Under the pieces are notes generated by a model, which ran no database searches, was not told the origin of the DNA, and saw nothing but the letters and a program-made list of their open reading frames with translations. Both the position numbers and the translations under genes were made by a program. Shown here piece by piece: positions 11,023-22,537 of a stretch of DNA of 64,000 nt (position 1 is the stretch's first letter; each line of letters begins with the position of its first letter). The DNA is from Euborellia annulipes (Eukaryota; Arthropoda; Insecta; Dermaptera; Anisolabididae), in the NCBI GenBank assembly GCA_023213315.1, contig JAKCPI010031726.1, positions 98,949 through 162,948 of the forward strand. The letters are read 5' to 3'.

Positions 11023-11116
11023 AAATATAGCTAAAATCACACCACTCGGAAAATAAAAAAAAAAAAAACTATTGTCAGTTGCACTGTTTTTTTGTTTTTG
11101 AAATTTTTGAAGAATT

Positions 11117-11520
11117 TTACTTTCTCTTACCTATATTTAGGGACAGCATCATTGAAAAACTTTATAAGTTTATATTAAAAGAAGCTCAGGAACCTTTTTC
11201 ACAATATTCAATAGGATTCGGACCAAGAGGTTCAATTAAAAATCAAAAATCTTTTAAGACAAAACTTTATTTGACCCCAGACAATGTTTCGTCCACTTAC
11301 TGTAGGTTCTTCAGTGGTTGGAGTCATAGAGAGCCATATTATACAAAATTATTATTAAACAATTAAGTTTAGAGATTGCGGTGTAGGTTTTAGGTGAAAC
11401 ATTTTAAACTGAGGTTGTGTTTATATGTGGGGTTTCACTGGGATCCCAACCTCACTATTATTAAACAGTCCGGGTTTAACAAACTACACATAGACATGTT
11501 TTCTTCAAATTATTTGCTAA
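11117..11520 (+). other. Unclassified segment between two family H tips
   Basis: It starts with a bare H outer end (TTTACTTTCTCTTACCTATA) and ends at the next H element. The segment between (11147-11520) is less AT-rich and has a plus-strand frame of about 70 codons (contains PRGSIKNQKSF and YCRFFSGWSHREP). The frame has no recognised domain or supporting start. It may be a fragment of a coding or retroelement sequence, or chance. Confidence 0.3.
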
Positions 11521-11521
11521 G

Positions 11522-12101
11522 ACTCTTACCTCTATATATGTTAATATATATAGAGAGAAAGTATTGGATTCATGTCAAAAATTCGATGTCGAGATTTTGA
11601 TGGATATACACGTTTCGAGGTCCCCTGAATCCAAAAAAGTGATTTTCGCGACATGGTCTGTCTGTGTTCAATTTAAAGCATGAAGGGATTGAGCTAGGAA
11701 GTTGAAATTTTATATTCAATTTAGACACTTAACTTGGGCTTGAAAATAAGTTTTTGATCAAAATCGGCCAAAAAGTGCTAGTACTTTACTGATGTAGTTT
11801 TTCAGTTTTTTTTCGATTTTCTCAAAATTCGCTCCAACGATTTTGATTAAAATTCAAAAATCACTTATTTTTTAGATGCTCTTTAAAATGTGTATTCTCA
11901 TTTTGCCATTGCAATTTTCTGAAGACCACCTTACTCTTATACTTCATAGGAAAGATAGGGTAAATGGTTGCCATTGTAACAAAATATAAATATTTTCCCA
12001 TACATATAAATTTTACATTTTTAATTATAATATATCGGCGGAAACTAAATATATGTCGACACGAAAAATCTGGTGCGACAGTCCCACCAGATTTTTTTTT
12101 C
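11522..12101 (+). mobile_element. Family H, single arm with minimal inner palindrome
   Basis: The outer end (CTCTTACCTCTATATATG) is followed by a full arm. The inner end is AAATCTGGTGCGACAGTCCCACCAGATTT with no longer loop, like the copy at 5251-5816. Confidence 0.8.
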
Positions 12102-13680
12102 TGGCCAAAATTGATTTTAATTCTTATTTCTAATAATGTTACTAACAATAGTATACAAATTAAAAAATTTTTATTAGGCCTCTAATAATAGGAAAAAACA
12201 TTTTTAACATGTAAAATGGAACGCACATATAGAGAAGTCAAAGATTTTTTTTTAGAAAACTTAAATATTGCATCTTTGCCCAAGTTTCCTTCAACGAAGG
12301 GTAACTTTCCAACATCATTAGGAGATATCCAACCCTATATAGTCACTAGGGTCGTTCGTTTATTTGGTAAAAGGTGGTTCGGAATGAAAGAGGGGGGTTT
12401 GGGATCGCTAGGAAAAAAAAAAAAATCACGAGTCCCTCCATATTTCACCGATTTCACTGAATTCATGGGGAGAATATTCTTCAAATTTTTTAGCATCAGA
12501 TCGCCATTGTAATGATTGGTGAACATCTATAATGAAATAATGAAGAACATTCCCCCTTGAATTCTAATATATCGGCGAAACCTGTCGACACAATATTTTT
12601 CTTGTTGAAATTTTATAATTTTAACAATTGCATAATAGTTATTATACTCTTTAACATATGAACACAGTATTTGACATTTCTTATTTTTGGAATTATCAAA
12701 TGTTAATAGGACGCAAGTTTTTTTTTTTAATAAAGTCATATATACGTATGATAAATCACAGAAAATCTAGATATCATTCTATTTAATTGATTACTTTATC
12801 TCTGAATGGTATGGTATATGTAAATAATAATTTGTTTGATACATTTATCATTTTCATCATATGAAATTTTTTTTTTTAATGTCATTCGGAGATCATTATT
12901 CAATCGGTTGATAGAGAGATTTTTACATAGCTCTAAATAAAAACATGTCGGCGACAAATCGTTAATAAATGACACTGTGTTAATATGTAGATTGAAAAAA
13001 AAAATATATTAAATTGTATCACATTGCTTAACATCAATGATATTGGAGTCTGTACTATTATTGTTACATAATATCTGGCATCTTGACATGACATATTTTC
13101 ATACTTAATAAATAAAAAAGAACAAAAAAAAAAAAAAAAAAAAAAACTCACTGTGATTCTTTGAAAGATGAAGAAAGTTTTTTTTCGTTTTATAAAAATA
13201 AATAAATAAAAAAGAAAAACCTTATCCCAATCTATCGTTATATATTTTTCCAATAAATTTTTTACCTCTTCTCTCTCTTTCTTTGAAGGTGTATCTTCTT
13301 AAATCAAGTTTTCTCTTGGGAGAGAGACCGATGCTATTTTTCATATTCATATAAACTTTTTTTCATTTTATAATAAATCATAATAATAATAATAATATAT
13401 GAAATGTTCATTTTTATTGAATTATGAATTAATTCAGAAATCCCTTACCTTAATAATTCAATTACTTTTACAGTGAAAAATAAATAATCTCTTTTTTTTA
13501 ATCCTTTTTTGATTATTTAGGATGGTTATTATTTGTTAGTTATTACCCAAAAAGTACAGATTTGGTTTTTTTACTAAAGAAGTTAGGCACTACAATTCAA
13601 GAATTATTTGCTACAGATCTCCTTTTTTAATGAGTATGCCCAATTTTTAACTATGAATAAATGTTGAAAAGGAATGCAGC
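12102..13680. other. AT-rich gap with H scrap and simple repeats
   Basis: A small H scrap (TCTAATATATCGGCGAAACC) lies at about 12560-12600. There is a long A run at about 13122-13145 and an (AAT)n run at about 13381-13398. Open frames at 12216-12512 and elsewhere lack any motif and are not called. Confidence 0.45.
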
Positions 13681-13960
13681 CAGGTAGGGTACCTCTATTA
13701 AATCAAATTCCTTTTTCGCAAAACGTTTCGGCTAATTTTTTATGCCATCTACAGTGCATAGGAGTTTTTTTGCAAATAGAGTTGTTAATGGGATATGTTC
13801 ATAAGCTAGTATTTTACAATAGCCTATTTATATAAATAACAATGTAAATAAATACATATCGATACAAGGTCTTAAAGAACAAAATAGCGAAGATGCCGAA
13901 ATGTGCATCAAGTGTAAAATTTAATTTCAATTTCAATAAAACGTTAATTTGATTTTAAAT
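13681..13960. repeat. Hammerhead-like motif repeat, decayed inverted pair
   Basis: On the minus strand, 13723-13754 reads CTGTAGATGGC, an AT loop, then GCCGAAACGTTTTGCG. A plus-strand partner at about 13887-13905 reads GCGAAGATGCCGAAATGTGC. The stems are degenerate; the arrangement matches the clearer inverted pairs elsewhere. Confidence 0.45.
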
Positions 13961-14984
13961 TTTTTTTTTAACCTAGAGAAAATGATTTGTTGAATTAGGA
14001 TCTATCAAATTTCAGCAATATACAATATACATATTTATGATGTTTCAACTAGTACCCACGGAAACCAGTTTAAATCTATGAAGCATTCAATAGAAAAATC
14101 TAATAATAAATTAGTCATTTGGGTTGCCTACCTCCCAGAATCGAATACAATTAGTAAAAAAAAGTTGAGTTATCTCATTTTGTATAAACAAAATATCTCG
14201 GTTATGTTTTTTATTTATTTATTTATTTATTTTTTATTTTGTCGGCTATTAGGTTGCCCCCATTCAGCCCTAGAAGTATACGTATATACAAAATTATTTA
14301 TACAAAAGTAAATCTTTTACAGTTAGTCTTGGCTATGTTAATTATGTTGCGAGTCCATTTGGGATATTTTTTTTTTTTTTATAATTAATACCGACGACTA
14401 CTTGTTTCTGGAGGCCTATCCGACATTCATTGGTGTTATTAAGCAACGAACAGCTGCTCTATTCTCTTACCAGCTCCCCTTCTAGACTAAAAAAAAATTT
14501 GATTATTATAAAGGACACAAATTAAGAGATTAATTCGATTAATAAATAGACTTTTCTTCTAAGTCAACAATTGAATTATTCATTTTATCAAATATTTATT
14601 CAGGAGGCATTTAAATACGTATTTGTTTAATAAAAAGTTAAGTAATTAAAATTTTTTTTTGGTCAAAATAATATTACCAACCATTGGAGAGAAAAAAAAG
14701 ATTTGATTAAAAAAATTTAATTTTATACATTGTCTGATAAATCCCAAATATTTATTCAAGTAAACGAAATAGAGAGAAAAAGAAATCAGTACAAAATTTT
14801 AATAAAGCAAGCCAGCAAGGTAGTAAAATAAAATAAAGTTTTTTTGATTTGCTCGAATAAAAAAAAAAAAAAAAAAAAAAAAAAAACGTTCTTTTATTAA
14901 AATGTGTATAATAGAATTGGAATGAAGTGGTTGGGGCATATGTCGGAAAGGAATAGATAAAATATATGGGAAAATATAGTATGA
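13961..14984. other. AT-rich gap with homopolymers
   Basis: Contains TTTATTTATTTATTTATT at about 14214 and a long A run at about 14858-14886. No gene-like feature. Confidence 0.5.
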
Positions 14985-15170
14985 TTTATTCTATGAAATA
15001 AGAGTAAAGTGGTCTCAGAAGATTCAATCGAAAATGAGAATATAAAAAGATAAAAAATAAGAGAAAAAAAAAAAATCGTGGAGAAAGAGAAAGAAAAAAA
15101 AAAATAATCAGAAAAACTGGATGATAAAAGTTCCGGCGGGGGTGTACTAAATATAAAATTTCATCTATTC
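14985..15170 (-). repeat. Decayed family H arm, minus orientation
   Basis: TATGAAATAAGAGTAAAGTG and CAATCGAAAATGAGAATATA correspond to the reverse complement of the H arm, with many small deletions. It ends with ACTAAATATAAAATTTCA. Confidence 0.55.
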
Positions 15171-15936
15171 CTAAGAGGGGTTAAAAAGTAATAATATTAA
15201 ATTACGTGAATGCTCTAAAAAATATTTATTGTATTTAATGAATCCCGTTTGTTACTGTAATAAATAATTCTCTTTATTTAGCTCTTCGTCATAAAAAATT
15301 TCGAATTTTAATTTCATATTCATTTAAAGCATAAAATAAAATAATTTAAAAAGTACATAGTTATATAAACATGAACTGTCTATCATTTTTCGACCTAGCT
15401 GTCTCCTACCTCTGTTCTAGGAGAAGTCATTCTTGAATTTTATTATTTTAAAGAAATTTTTACTTTTTTAATCTGTGTTTGCACAAAAAAATTTCATATG
15501 AGACGAACTCTCGTTATATGCAGGTTACATTAGTTTTTTTTTTCTCTCTTTAGCTGCCTTTTACTTGTTTATTGTCGAAATCCAATGTCCACGAGACAAT
15601 TCCACTCTCATATTGCAAAATTAAAGATTTTTTTTTACTCTTTTTTTTAAACATACGAATTGCCAATGTGGGTGTAGATGTCCCGTCATTCTGGAATTCC
15701 GCTTGTGAAATTGTTTTCTCGTTCGTTGTTTGATTTTGATCAAAGAAAAATAATTTTTATTTTACTTTTATTAGAAATAAAATTACTATTTATTTCCAAT
15801 AAAATGAAAATAAAGTAAGTGGTTTTCAACATAAACCATTATTTCCAATATAAAAAAAATAAATTTATTTCTAGACTGATAATTAAAATTCTATTATAAT
15901 AATTTTTTAAGAAAATGAACACCCAGCTCGGAAGGT
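15171..15936. other. AT-rich gap, no gene seen
   Basis: Homopolymer-rich sequence without inverted repeats or coding signals. Confidence 0.5.
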
Positions 15937-16490
15937 TTATTTCAGTTTATTATTTGAAATTCTTATCGGGATCCCTGTTTATTTACCCGAGGTGCTTTAG
16001 TGCACGAAGACACGCACACCTCACCACCTCGCCACTACCGGCACCCCGTGAAGTTACATTATTTCCTATCTCTAACTCCTCCTCCTGGGTTCGTTTCCAG
16101 TTAGTGAGCTAATTCTTATTTCTGGTTCCATCCGGTTCCTTTTATCCAACCTTTTCTATGCTATGGAGGATGTCTTAGTTTGAAGAGGGACTCAGCACTG
16201 GCGTGTAGCCTACTCCTTTCGAAGAATGCATCACTGAGAGGGAACCTTCTTTACTTCCCTTCCACAGGACGGGATGCCACAGCAACCTCTCTTCTCGTAG
16301 AGTTGCCTGGGGGCTATTGTGGTAGGATCCAATATTCCAATCCATTGCCTGCTACAGGATTTGTTTTCATTAAATAAATATTTTTATTTAATGAAAAAAT
16401 TCCCCAAGCCCAGGATTTGAACTCGGATCTTTTTGTGGAAGCCGACATCCTAGCCCACTACACCAGTGAGCCTCCTAGTTGATTTCAGTG
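15937..16490 (-). repeat. Long tRNA-derived SINE (family 2), most complete copy
   Basis: On the minus strand it starts with a tRNA-like head at about 16400-16480: CTCACTGGTGTAGTGGGCTA (A-box region) and GAGTTCAAATCC (B box). A long body of about 450 bp follows, ending near GGGATCCCGATAAGAATTTC. Truncated copies at 40227-40460 and 46096-46385 share the body. The short plus-strand frames here are not genes. Confidence 0.65.
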
Positions 16491-17269
16491 AAATTTATAT
16501 TTTATACCATGTTACATAAAGTAGACAATATAAAATTCTAAAATTCTTATTTTAACACAATACTCCAAAACGAGGGGTTAATTATTAGCGATTGCATAGT
16601 TGAGTGATTAATTAAATTATTTAATTTTAAATTGGTAACCGTTGGCTCTAGTTGAAACATTATGCTTTAATAAGAGAATTAAATTAAAATTTGGAAGTGA
16701 ATTACATACAAGGATACATAGAGTATGTAATTCACTTGCTATGATGACACATATGGTGTCAAATGCGTATAAAGTGTTAATGTTAAATAAATAAAATTGA
16801 AACAAAAAACCTTGTGTATCATATTTTAATTTAATTCTCCTATTAAATGAATAATTAAAATAAACAGAGTACAAAAACATTAATACAAATAACACTAATA
16901 AAAAAAATGTATTTAAAAAATTTACCTTTATTTATTAAAACCAGAATAGTATTGGACTGGCTTTAATTTAGAATTTATTAAAAAAAAAAAAAAAAAAAAG
17001 GATGAATGATAAATTTTCAGTTATAAAATTTGATAAATGACAACACATAAAATTTCCATCAAATGGACTAAAAAAAAAAAAAAAAAAATCTTAAAATCCT
17101 CCCCTGTCACACACGTGGTAAAAATGACACCCCTAGAATAATATTTCATATTGGCATAGAGGGTGATTTCGCTTTTTTTTTTTATCCATTGAGCATATAG
17201 TGAATGAGTGAGTGCACTCGTAAGATAACAAGACATGCGACAAGATGAGGATTTAAGCAATGACAGAAG
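16491..17269. other. AT-rich gap with a short hairpin
   Basis: A perfect short stem lies at 16694-16737 (AGTGAATTACATAC ... GTATGTAATTCACT). A runs occur at about 16981-16999 and 17069-17088. No gene seen. Confidence 0.5.
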
Positions 17270-17475
17270 AGAGCCTTTAATATTCAGAGTCGTTCTGTTC
17301 TGTCCATTTCGAGAGGAGTGGGGGGCCAATCTCAGATAAAAGCCCTCTTGAATGGATCCTGTCTGAGTCTGTGTGCTCCTTCCATCCCTGAGGACCCTTC
17401 GCTTTCGTCATGCCGCCGCCACTCGCTCCGTTCGCTCTTAAAACTCTTAAGGTGTTCACGACTTTCGAGCTTTCA
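17270..17475. other. GC-richer island
   Basis: A non-repetitive, GC-richer block (GAGGAGTGGGGGGCCAATCT, CGCCGCCACTCGCTCCG) within AT-rich DNA. Frames are open on both strands, with no recognisable domain and no splice sites that fit the exon chain. Candidate conserved non-coding DNA. Confidence 0.35.
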
Positions 17476-18213
17476 ATATAAAAACACAACAAAAGAATCC
17501 ACTTATTGATCTAATAATCTCAGACAATATATTGATAAGCAGAAAATTAACTGGGATTTCAATTCCACTTCTAAATAATTGGGTATTATTCAGACATTAA
17601 AAATAAAAACACATACAAATAAATAAATAATATATATAAAGGGCCTGAAATATTTGCTATTCGTCTGTTCTGAAAGGATTTTTTGCTATCACTAAAAGAA
17701 AATATTCAATTAATAACTTGCCCCTGGTATTTATGCAAATAATCAAGCAGATAAGGCAAGCAGAATATCTAACTTCACGGGGCAACAGCAAAAATTTAAT
17801 ATCGCTAGAATTTCTTTTATAATTACTTCTCTACAACTACACAGACAATATTGTAATAAAAGGGGACAAAATTAAATGTAAGCATATAAATACAAAATTC
17901 AAATCAATCTAATAGACACATTGGGTATTTTCTATTTCACTTCGGGGGTAAATTTAATATTGTATATAAGGTTTAGGAAACTGAATTATATAATTAAGTA
18001 CAGAGACATTTATTTGTTCTTTGTAAATAAAAAAATCCATTTGAATAAGCTTAATATAAACTTAACCAAATCATTAATAAATACAAAAAAATCATTTTAT
18101 CCATTTCACATAAATTCTCTACTTACTGCATTCTGAAAAATCATTAAGTCTTCAAATCTAATGATTTTTTCAACTATATCTCTCTATAAATGAACTAGCC
18201 GCAAGGTTTTGCA
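17476..18213. other. AT-rich gap, no gene seen
   Basis: A and T homopolymers and short AT microsatellites only. Confidence 0.5.
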
Positions 18214-18242
18214 ATAGATGGCAGGCTAGTCTAACAGCCGAT
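18214..18242 (-). repeat. End fragment sharing the family F tip
   Basis: TTGCAATAGATGGCAGGCTAG continues TCTAACAG. The first 13 bases equal the family F terminus, and the whole word recurs at 54864-54892, so it marks a second related element family. Confidence 0.5.
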
Positions 18243-19512
18243 CACCTAATAGCGTATATCTGGCCTATATTTTTATGCTTTTATAAAAGATACATAATAT
18301 ATAATATTATTTATAAAGTATTTATTGTTAAAAGATCAATGAAAATCAACCAAATGCATTAAATATTATTAGCTACCATTCTGACTCTTGGAAAATTTTT
18401 GAATTACTTGATTTTTTGGGCATACTATTTATCACACACAGCGCCTTCTTATCGGGAAAAACATGCGTAACACCTTCATACCTATTCCACCTTAAAGTCA
18501 AATTTCTCAAATATTATTCGATATTATACAGGAAAACGAAAGTCAATTTTATACAGGGATGGATAGGAATTTTGAATTTAAATCCCTAAATACGATTCAG
18601 GATTTTGGAATTGGATTGAAATTCAAATTATCTTTAAGGATCGTGACATTTCCACTTGCCTTATTTGCTGAACGGATCGCGATACTTTTTTATGGGATTT
18701 TGCCCATTCCTGGTTTTATATAATTTTATTCTCTGAATGAATTTGATAAAAAATTTTCGAAGAAACTCTTTTAAAAACAATTTTAAAAAGAGTCCTTTAT
18801 TTATTTATTTATCTCCTCAAAATAAAATTCTCTTTTATTTTAAAGGTAATTGAGTTTTCCACAAGTTCGTTGATGTTCATTTAATATGATAAAATAAATT
18901 TTTTTAAAGGGGGTTTTATAATTAGCCATATGGAACAAAATTTGACTGAAGCGTGATTAATGAATTAAGTTTTTGTATTTTCGTTAAACATGTATACATT
19001 AATAATGCTAATAATAAGGGTGGAGTAAAAGGAGAGAGCCATTAAAGCGCCATCTTCTTTGCTTTTCTTTGAAGATTCAAGCGCATAAATCAAAGCCTTG
19101 TTAATTTTTAGTTTCACCTTAAGAGCCAACAGGCTGGCTCTAAGTGCTTTCCATTTCAGATGAGAAATCGCATCCCTCCCCTTCTGGCTTTTGCAATTTA
19201 TTTCATCTTTTCTTTCTTTATATTTTTATTTCTTGATTATCAAATTTTCTACAAAAACCAAATGCTGATATTATTTCATATCCATATAGAGTAGATAGAA
19301 TTTTGTCATTTTTTTTTTTTAATTAAAAAATCTTTTGTGAAAAATTATTTTAAGTTGTGTTTATTAGAGTAGAGGTTGAAGTCTCTTCACTTCCAAGGCT
19401 CGTTATTAGCTTGGCGTGTGAGCAACATAAACGTAACAATACCAATAAATGTCCTTTTGTTGTGAGGAACAGTATTAAACCTTCCTTAGAAAAATATTTA
19501 TCTTTTCTTTAA
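18243..19512. other. AT-rich gap, no gene seen
   Basis: Homopolymers, and a slightly less AT-rich patch at about 19030-19200. No coding frame, inverted repeat or tRNA-like boxes identified. Confidence 0.45.
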
Positions 19513-19940
19513 TCTATCTATATATAATAATTGCGGTGTGTCCGTCTGTCCGTCTGTCACGCTCTGTTTGACCTACTTCCCGTTGGAATTTTGAAACGAA
19601 ATTTTGCAGTCTTATAGAGGACGTTATGGAGGGTCCAGGAAAAATACTCGGGTCCCGAAATTCCTATAACTTTTTGAGTTATTAATTCTTAAAGTTACGA
19701 TTTCTCCCATAGGAAATGTATAGAGAAATATTTAAGTATTCTTTGCAATTGTGTATTCTTTGAATGTAAACAAATCTTCAAGCAGGTGCTGAACTGGAAT
19801 ACGTAGTAATAATTTTCTTTTCATAATTAAGAAAAGGCGAGGGTCCGCCGCAGGCGGCCCGAGCCAGCTGGTGGGGGGTCCAGGGGGGCGAAGCCCCCCT
19901 GGCTAGACGCGGAGCCCGCCGAAGGCGGGCGGGCGGCTAG
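19513..19940 (+). mobile_element. Short non-autonomous Helitron
   Basis: It begins TCTATCTATATATAATAATT, continues with GTCTGTCCGTCTGTC, and ends with a GC-rich hairpin (CCCGCCGAAGGCGGG) followed by GCGGCTAG. The flanks are A on the left and T on the right, as expected for Helitron insertion between A and T. The 3' region is very GC-rich (GGGGGTCCAGGGGGGCGAAG). No Rep/helicase is encoded. Confidence 0.75.
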
Positions 19941-20003
19941 TATTATATAATTTCATTTCTGATTATATTATTTTTAAGGAGGCGATTAGCGAGGGATACT
20001 AAA

Positions 20004-20057
20004 CTAAATATATTTCCACACAAAAAAATCTAGTGTGACAGTCACACCAAATTTTTT
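20004..20057. repeat. Family H inner end, solo
   Basis: ACTAAATATATTTCCACAC leads into AATCTAGTGTGACAGTCACACCAAATT, the minimal inner palindrome, without the rest of the arm. Confidence 0.65.
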
Positions 20058-20240
20058 AAAAATTATTCGATTATTATTATGAGAAAAAAAAGATTCTTTC
20101 AATTAATTAATTAATTTTTTTTTTGTGTGTTAAACTGTGAAATTAATGCTGTTTTATTTCTGCCGATACAACATCTTCTGAAACCAACAACAATACTGTA
20201 AATAAAAAATGTTATCTGTTAAATTTTAATTGTTTTAATT

Positions 20241-20268
20241 CTGAAGAAGGCCAAAAAGCCAATGAAAC
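20241..20268 (+). ncRNA. Hammerhead-like core motif, solo
   Basis: CTGAAGA is followed by a GGC/GCC stem and then AATGAAACTC. It has the CTGANGA-stem-GAAAC order but an extra AAT before GAAAC and no inverted partner nearby. Probably a decayed copy. Confidence 0.4.
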
Positions 20269-20314
20269 TCAAAACATTATTAATTTTAGTTGCCTCATTT
20301 CTTTTAACCCTTAT

Positions 20315-20579
20315 CAGTGGCGTAGCGAGCTTAACTCGGGCCCGGGGCACAATACCTTTTTAGCGCCCCCCCCCACTCGAAAACCATATAATATTAAATG
20401 TAAAATATACAAAATTATTATATTATACTGGCACTAAATTTAAAATATATTTTCCAGAAATCAATTATAATAAAAATAAAAATTATCCAGCAATTTTTTG
20501 TTTTGCGGACCATTTGGTGCCCCTTTGTGAGTAGCGTCCGGGGCATGATGACCCCCCCTGCCCCCTCGCTACGCCACTG
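20315..20579. mobile_element. hAT-type MITE with 8-bp target duplication
   Basis: Terminal inverted repeats are CAGTGGCGTAGCGAG and CTCGCTACGCCACTG. The flanking 8-bp duplication ACCCTTAT is exact (20307-20314 and 20580-20587). The 265-bp interior has GC-rich edges and an AT-rich centre and is non-coding. Confidence 0.9.
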
Positions 20580-20587
20580 ACCCTTAT

Positions 20588-21633
20588 CACATATTCAGTC
20601 ATTATCTCCTCCATTCGTAAATATATGTTTACCTCTTGTTCAAACTAGAAAGAAATTTGGTCCGTCCTGAAAAAAATCATATATCACGAACTATGCTGTT
20701 ACCTAATATTGTTTAGAATTTGAATCTTAATTTAAGATAATGTTTTAAGTTTAGGATGATAGAGATGTTTTAAGTTCATATTTCATCAAAAATCAAAGAA
20801 AGCTCAAAAGTTAATAGGCAATTTTTCATTATTTTATTAAATACTTTGATCTTATTTTTTTTCATCTTTAATATTATGTTGATTTTTTTATGTTCGACAG
20901 ACATAAAATCTTTTGAAAATAAAAGATTTTAAAGAAGGAAAAAAAAATTTAATTACTTCACTAAAGAATTTATAGTTGAATAATTCACTTGTGCATTTTG
21001 CATCTTAGAAAAAAAAAGCCACGCTGATAGAATATCTTTTAGGAATAGTTTTATGGTTTGAGAAAGAGAGACGATTTAAGAGACATCCAACCATCTTGAG
21101 TTTTTACTAGCCAAGAAAGAGAGTGCATAAAATCGTCAAACACTTGGACTCTTTTCAATTATTTAGTCACAAAAAAAAAAAAAACGACAATCAAAACCTG
21201 TGTGATGGATTTATTCCGGGTTCGTGATTTGTGAATGGAATGGATGCGTTTTCGGGATGGATGGATTATTGATGATCCTGTCGAAAAAGAAGGGAAGCAA
21301 ACAGGATGGAGGGATAGTTTAGTTGACTGACCCACAAACAAACTCCTCCCACATCGTTTGGACCTTTCCCTATATCTTATTATTTGTGCTCTCAGATATT
21401 TTTTTTTTAAATGAAGATTTATTTATTTTTTTCTCTTTTTGTTAAAATAGTTTTTGATTAACTTCCCTTTTATTTCTTCTTGTCTTTTAGTTCGAGATAG
21501 GAAATTAGTAAAGTTGAAATTACCAACTGTAATTTTGTAAGTTGTTTATTTTTTATATGACCTTCTAATCAAAGAACATTTTATAAAACAAAATTTGTCC
21601 ATTAAGTTGGTTACCAAAAGTTATAAATAAATG
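20588..21633. other. AT-rich gap with an unused splice-like segment
   Basis: Mostly homopolymer-rich. The 46-bp segment 21491-21536 has a strong acceptor and a GTAAGT donor, but its length would break the reading frame of the exon chain, so it is not called. An A run lies at about 21170-21184. Confidence 0.45.
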
Positions 21634-21635
21634 TA

Positions 21636-22535
21636 CCACTGTGATCAAAAAGTAAGGTGAAATTGTCATTTAAAACTCCCGTGCTTTAGGAAGGCAGGTA
21701 AATTTTTTTTCTAGGTTGGTAGGATTATCTATAAAATTTGCCAAGCGTCTGTTTGTCAAAAGGTTTAATTATCTCCGAGTTACACTTGTTTTTGTAAACA
21801 ACCAAAAGTGAATTTTTCGGGTGATTTTGTTGAGCAAACAACTTGCATCAAATTTTGTTTGCGGAACGAATATTCTTGTGCGGACACGTTGAAAATGTTG
21901 CGGAAGGCCTTTGGTGATCAAACTATGGCACAAAAAGGTTTATAAGTGGTACAACGAGTTCAAAGAGGGCCGAGAACGCGTTGAAGACGAACAGCGCTCT
22001 GGACGACCATCAACGTCTACCGATGAGGGCCACGTCCAAAAACTCAAAGATTTGGTGTTTGAAAATCGTCGATTGGCAATTAGAGATCTCGCTGATAGTG
22101 TTGGAATATCATTTGGCTGAGCCCAAACCATTTTGAAGAATGTTTTGTGTCTCAAACGCGTCAAGTCTCGATTGGTGCCAAAATTGCATTGATTCTTCGC
22201 GACTTTTTTGCCAAAAACTCGGCTCATATCGTTCCGCAACCACCGTATTCGCCTGATTTGGCTCCGTGCGACTTCTTGCTATTCAGCAAACTCAAAAGGC
22301 CAATGCGGGGACGCCGTTTTGACAAGATTGAGGAGATAAAAACCGAATCGAAGAAGGTCTTGAAGGCTATACTGGAAAAAGACTTTTCCGACTGTTTCGA
22401 GGACTAGAAAAAGCGTTGGAAAAAGTGCGTTTTATCGGACGGGGATTACTTTGAAGGGGATGAAATTGATTTGAAAGTATAAATTAAGAATTTACATTTT
22501 ATAAACAAATTCACCTTACTTTTTGATCACAGCGG
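21636..22535 (+). mobile_element. Internally deleted mariner element
   Basis: Terminal repeats begin CCACTGTGATCAAAAAGTAA on the left and match the complement of TTACTTTTTGATCACAGCGG on the right. The TA target duplication is at 21634-21635 and 22536-22537. At 900 bp it is shorter than a typical full mariner (about 1.3 kb). Confidence 0.9.
21809..22482 (+). pseudogene. Broken mariner transposase
   Basis: The N-terminal DNA-binding half is recognisable (KWYNEFKEGRERVEDEQRSG, then RPSTS), as is the C-terminal catalytic block (PPYSPDLAPCDFLLF, KLKRPMRGRRF, and GDYFEGDEID near the end). Breaks: a frameshift near 21935 within the N-terminal region, a TGA at about 22118, an internal deletion around 22180, and a TAG at about 22405. 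The deletion removes the segment with the first two acidic catalytic residues of the DDD triad; only the third Asp (in PCD) remains. It cannot make active transposase. Its intact ends could still be mobilised by a related enzyme. Confidence 0.85.
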
Positions 22536-22537
22536 TA

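Noticed and set aside
12216..12512. A 98-codon plus-strand frame in an AT-rich gap.
   Set aside because: No recognisable motif, no splice context, and a homopolymer (poly-A giving KKKKK) within it.
16180..16377. A 65-codon frame with fairly balanced composition.
   Set aside because: It lies entirely within the family 2 SINE body, which recurs without an open frame at 40227 and 46096.
16400..16480. A possible tRNA gene on the minus strand.
   Set aside because: The acceptor and anticodon stems do not pair, and it is joined to the repeated family 2 body, so it is a SINE head.
21491..21536. A 46-bp segment with a strong acceptor (CTTCTTGTCTTTTAG) and GTAAGT donor, a possible extra exon.
   Set aside because: Its length is not a multiple of three, and the required frame would meet a TGA at the start of the exon at 32086, so it cannot sit in the coding chain.
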